Source: Betaproteobacteria bacterium
Lineage (GTDB): Bacteria; Pseudomonadota; Gammaproteobacteria; Burkholderiales; CAIKXV01
Direction of reading: 5' to 3'
Assembly (NCBI GenBank): GCA_947456915.1
Contig: CANGUQ010000196.1
Coordinates: 1 to 7,000 of the forward strand
DNA length: 7,000 bases
Shown here: piece after piece, positions 6,959 through 7,000 of the stretch
How positions within the stretch are numbered: the first letter of the stretch is position 1
Layout of the letters: each line of letters opens with the position of its first letter
The notes under the pieces: model-generated
Seen by the model: the letters and a program-made list of their open reading frames with translations, nothing else
Databases searched by the model: none
Told to the model about the DNA's origin: nothing
Translations under genes and position numbers: made by a program

Positions 6959-7000
6959 GCACTCGGCAGAGCCCGCAGCCGGATGCGTCAGGGCGCGGCA
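6959..7000. other. Short region after the GH57 gene
   Basis: These 42 bases hold no supported feature. An ATG at 6983 opens a plus-strand frame (M R Q G A A) that runs off the edge, but there is no clear ribosome binding site before it and six codons cannot be identified. No terminator-like hairpin with a T run follows the GH57 stop, so the operon may continue rightward. Confidence 0.4.

Noticed and set aside
6983..7000. Possible start of a next gene (perhaps glgA) at ATG 6983
   Set aside because: Only six codons are visible, no ribosome binding site precedes it, and the residues do not match a start I recognise.

Overview
The window reads as chromosomal DNA of a high-GC Pseudomonadota, most likely a beta- or gammaproteobacterium. 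This rests on the very GC-rich sequence, the strong third-position G/C bias of the coding frames, and the close resemblance I recognise between GlgB, GlgC and Hsp33 here and their proteobacterial counterparts. Genus cannot be told from the sequence. I see no mobile element, CRISPR array, tRNA or rRNA.

Layout, left to right. Positions 1-209 hold no gene I can support, only a GC-rich inverted repeat and, at the right end, a strong ribosome binding site. A small rightward gene (210-557) encodes a divergent, cysteine-rich P-II-like protein. A 156-base convergent gap (558-713) with two inverted repeats separates it from a leftward pair, glgB then hslO (3855 down to 714, 10 bases apart). A 38-base divergent gap (3856-3893) separates glgB from a rightward pair, glgC then a GH57 glycosidase gene (3894 to 6958, 8 bases apart). 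The last 42 bases hold no feature I can support.

The core is a divergent glycogen (alpha-1,4/1,6-glucan) locus. GlgC makes ADP-glucose, GlgB introduces alpha-1,6 branches, and the GH57 enzyme probably cuts or rearranges the alpha-glucan. No glycogen synthase or phosphorylase lies in the window; glgA may lie just to the right or elsewhere. Hsp33, a redox-activated chaperone, appears to share a transcript with glgB, which would tie an oxidative-stress chaperone to glycogen synthesis.

The most unusual protein is the small P-II-like one. It keeps the P-II fold length and spacing but lacks the uridylylation tyrosine and several nucleotide-contacting residues, and carries six cysteines in 115 residues. 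The rest of the window is well-known biology in a somewhat uncommon arrangement. I did not find convincing evidence of a wholly new system.
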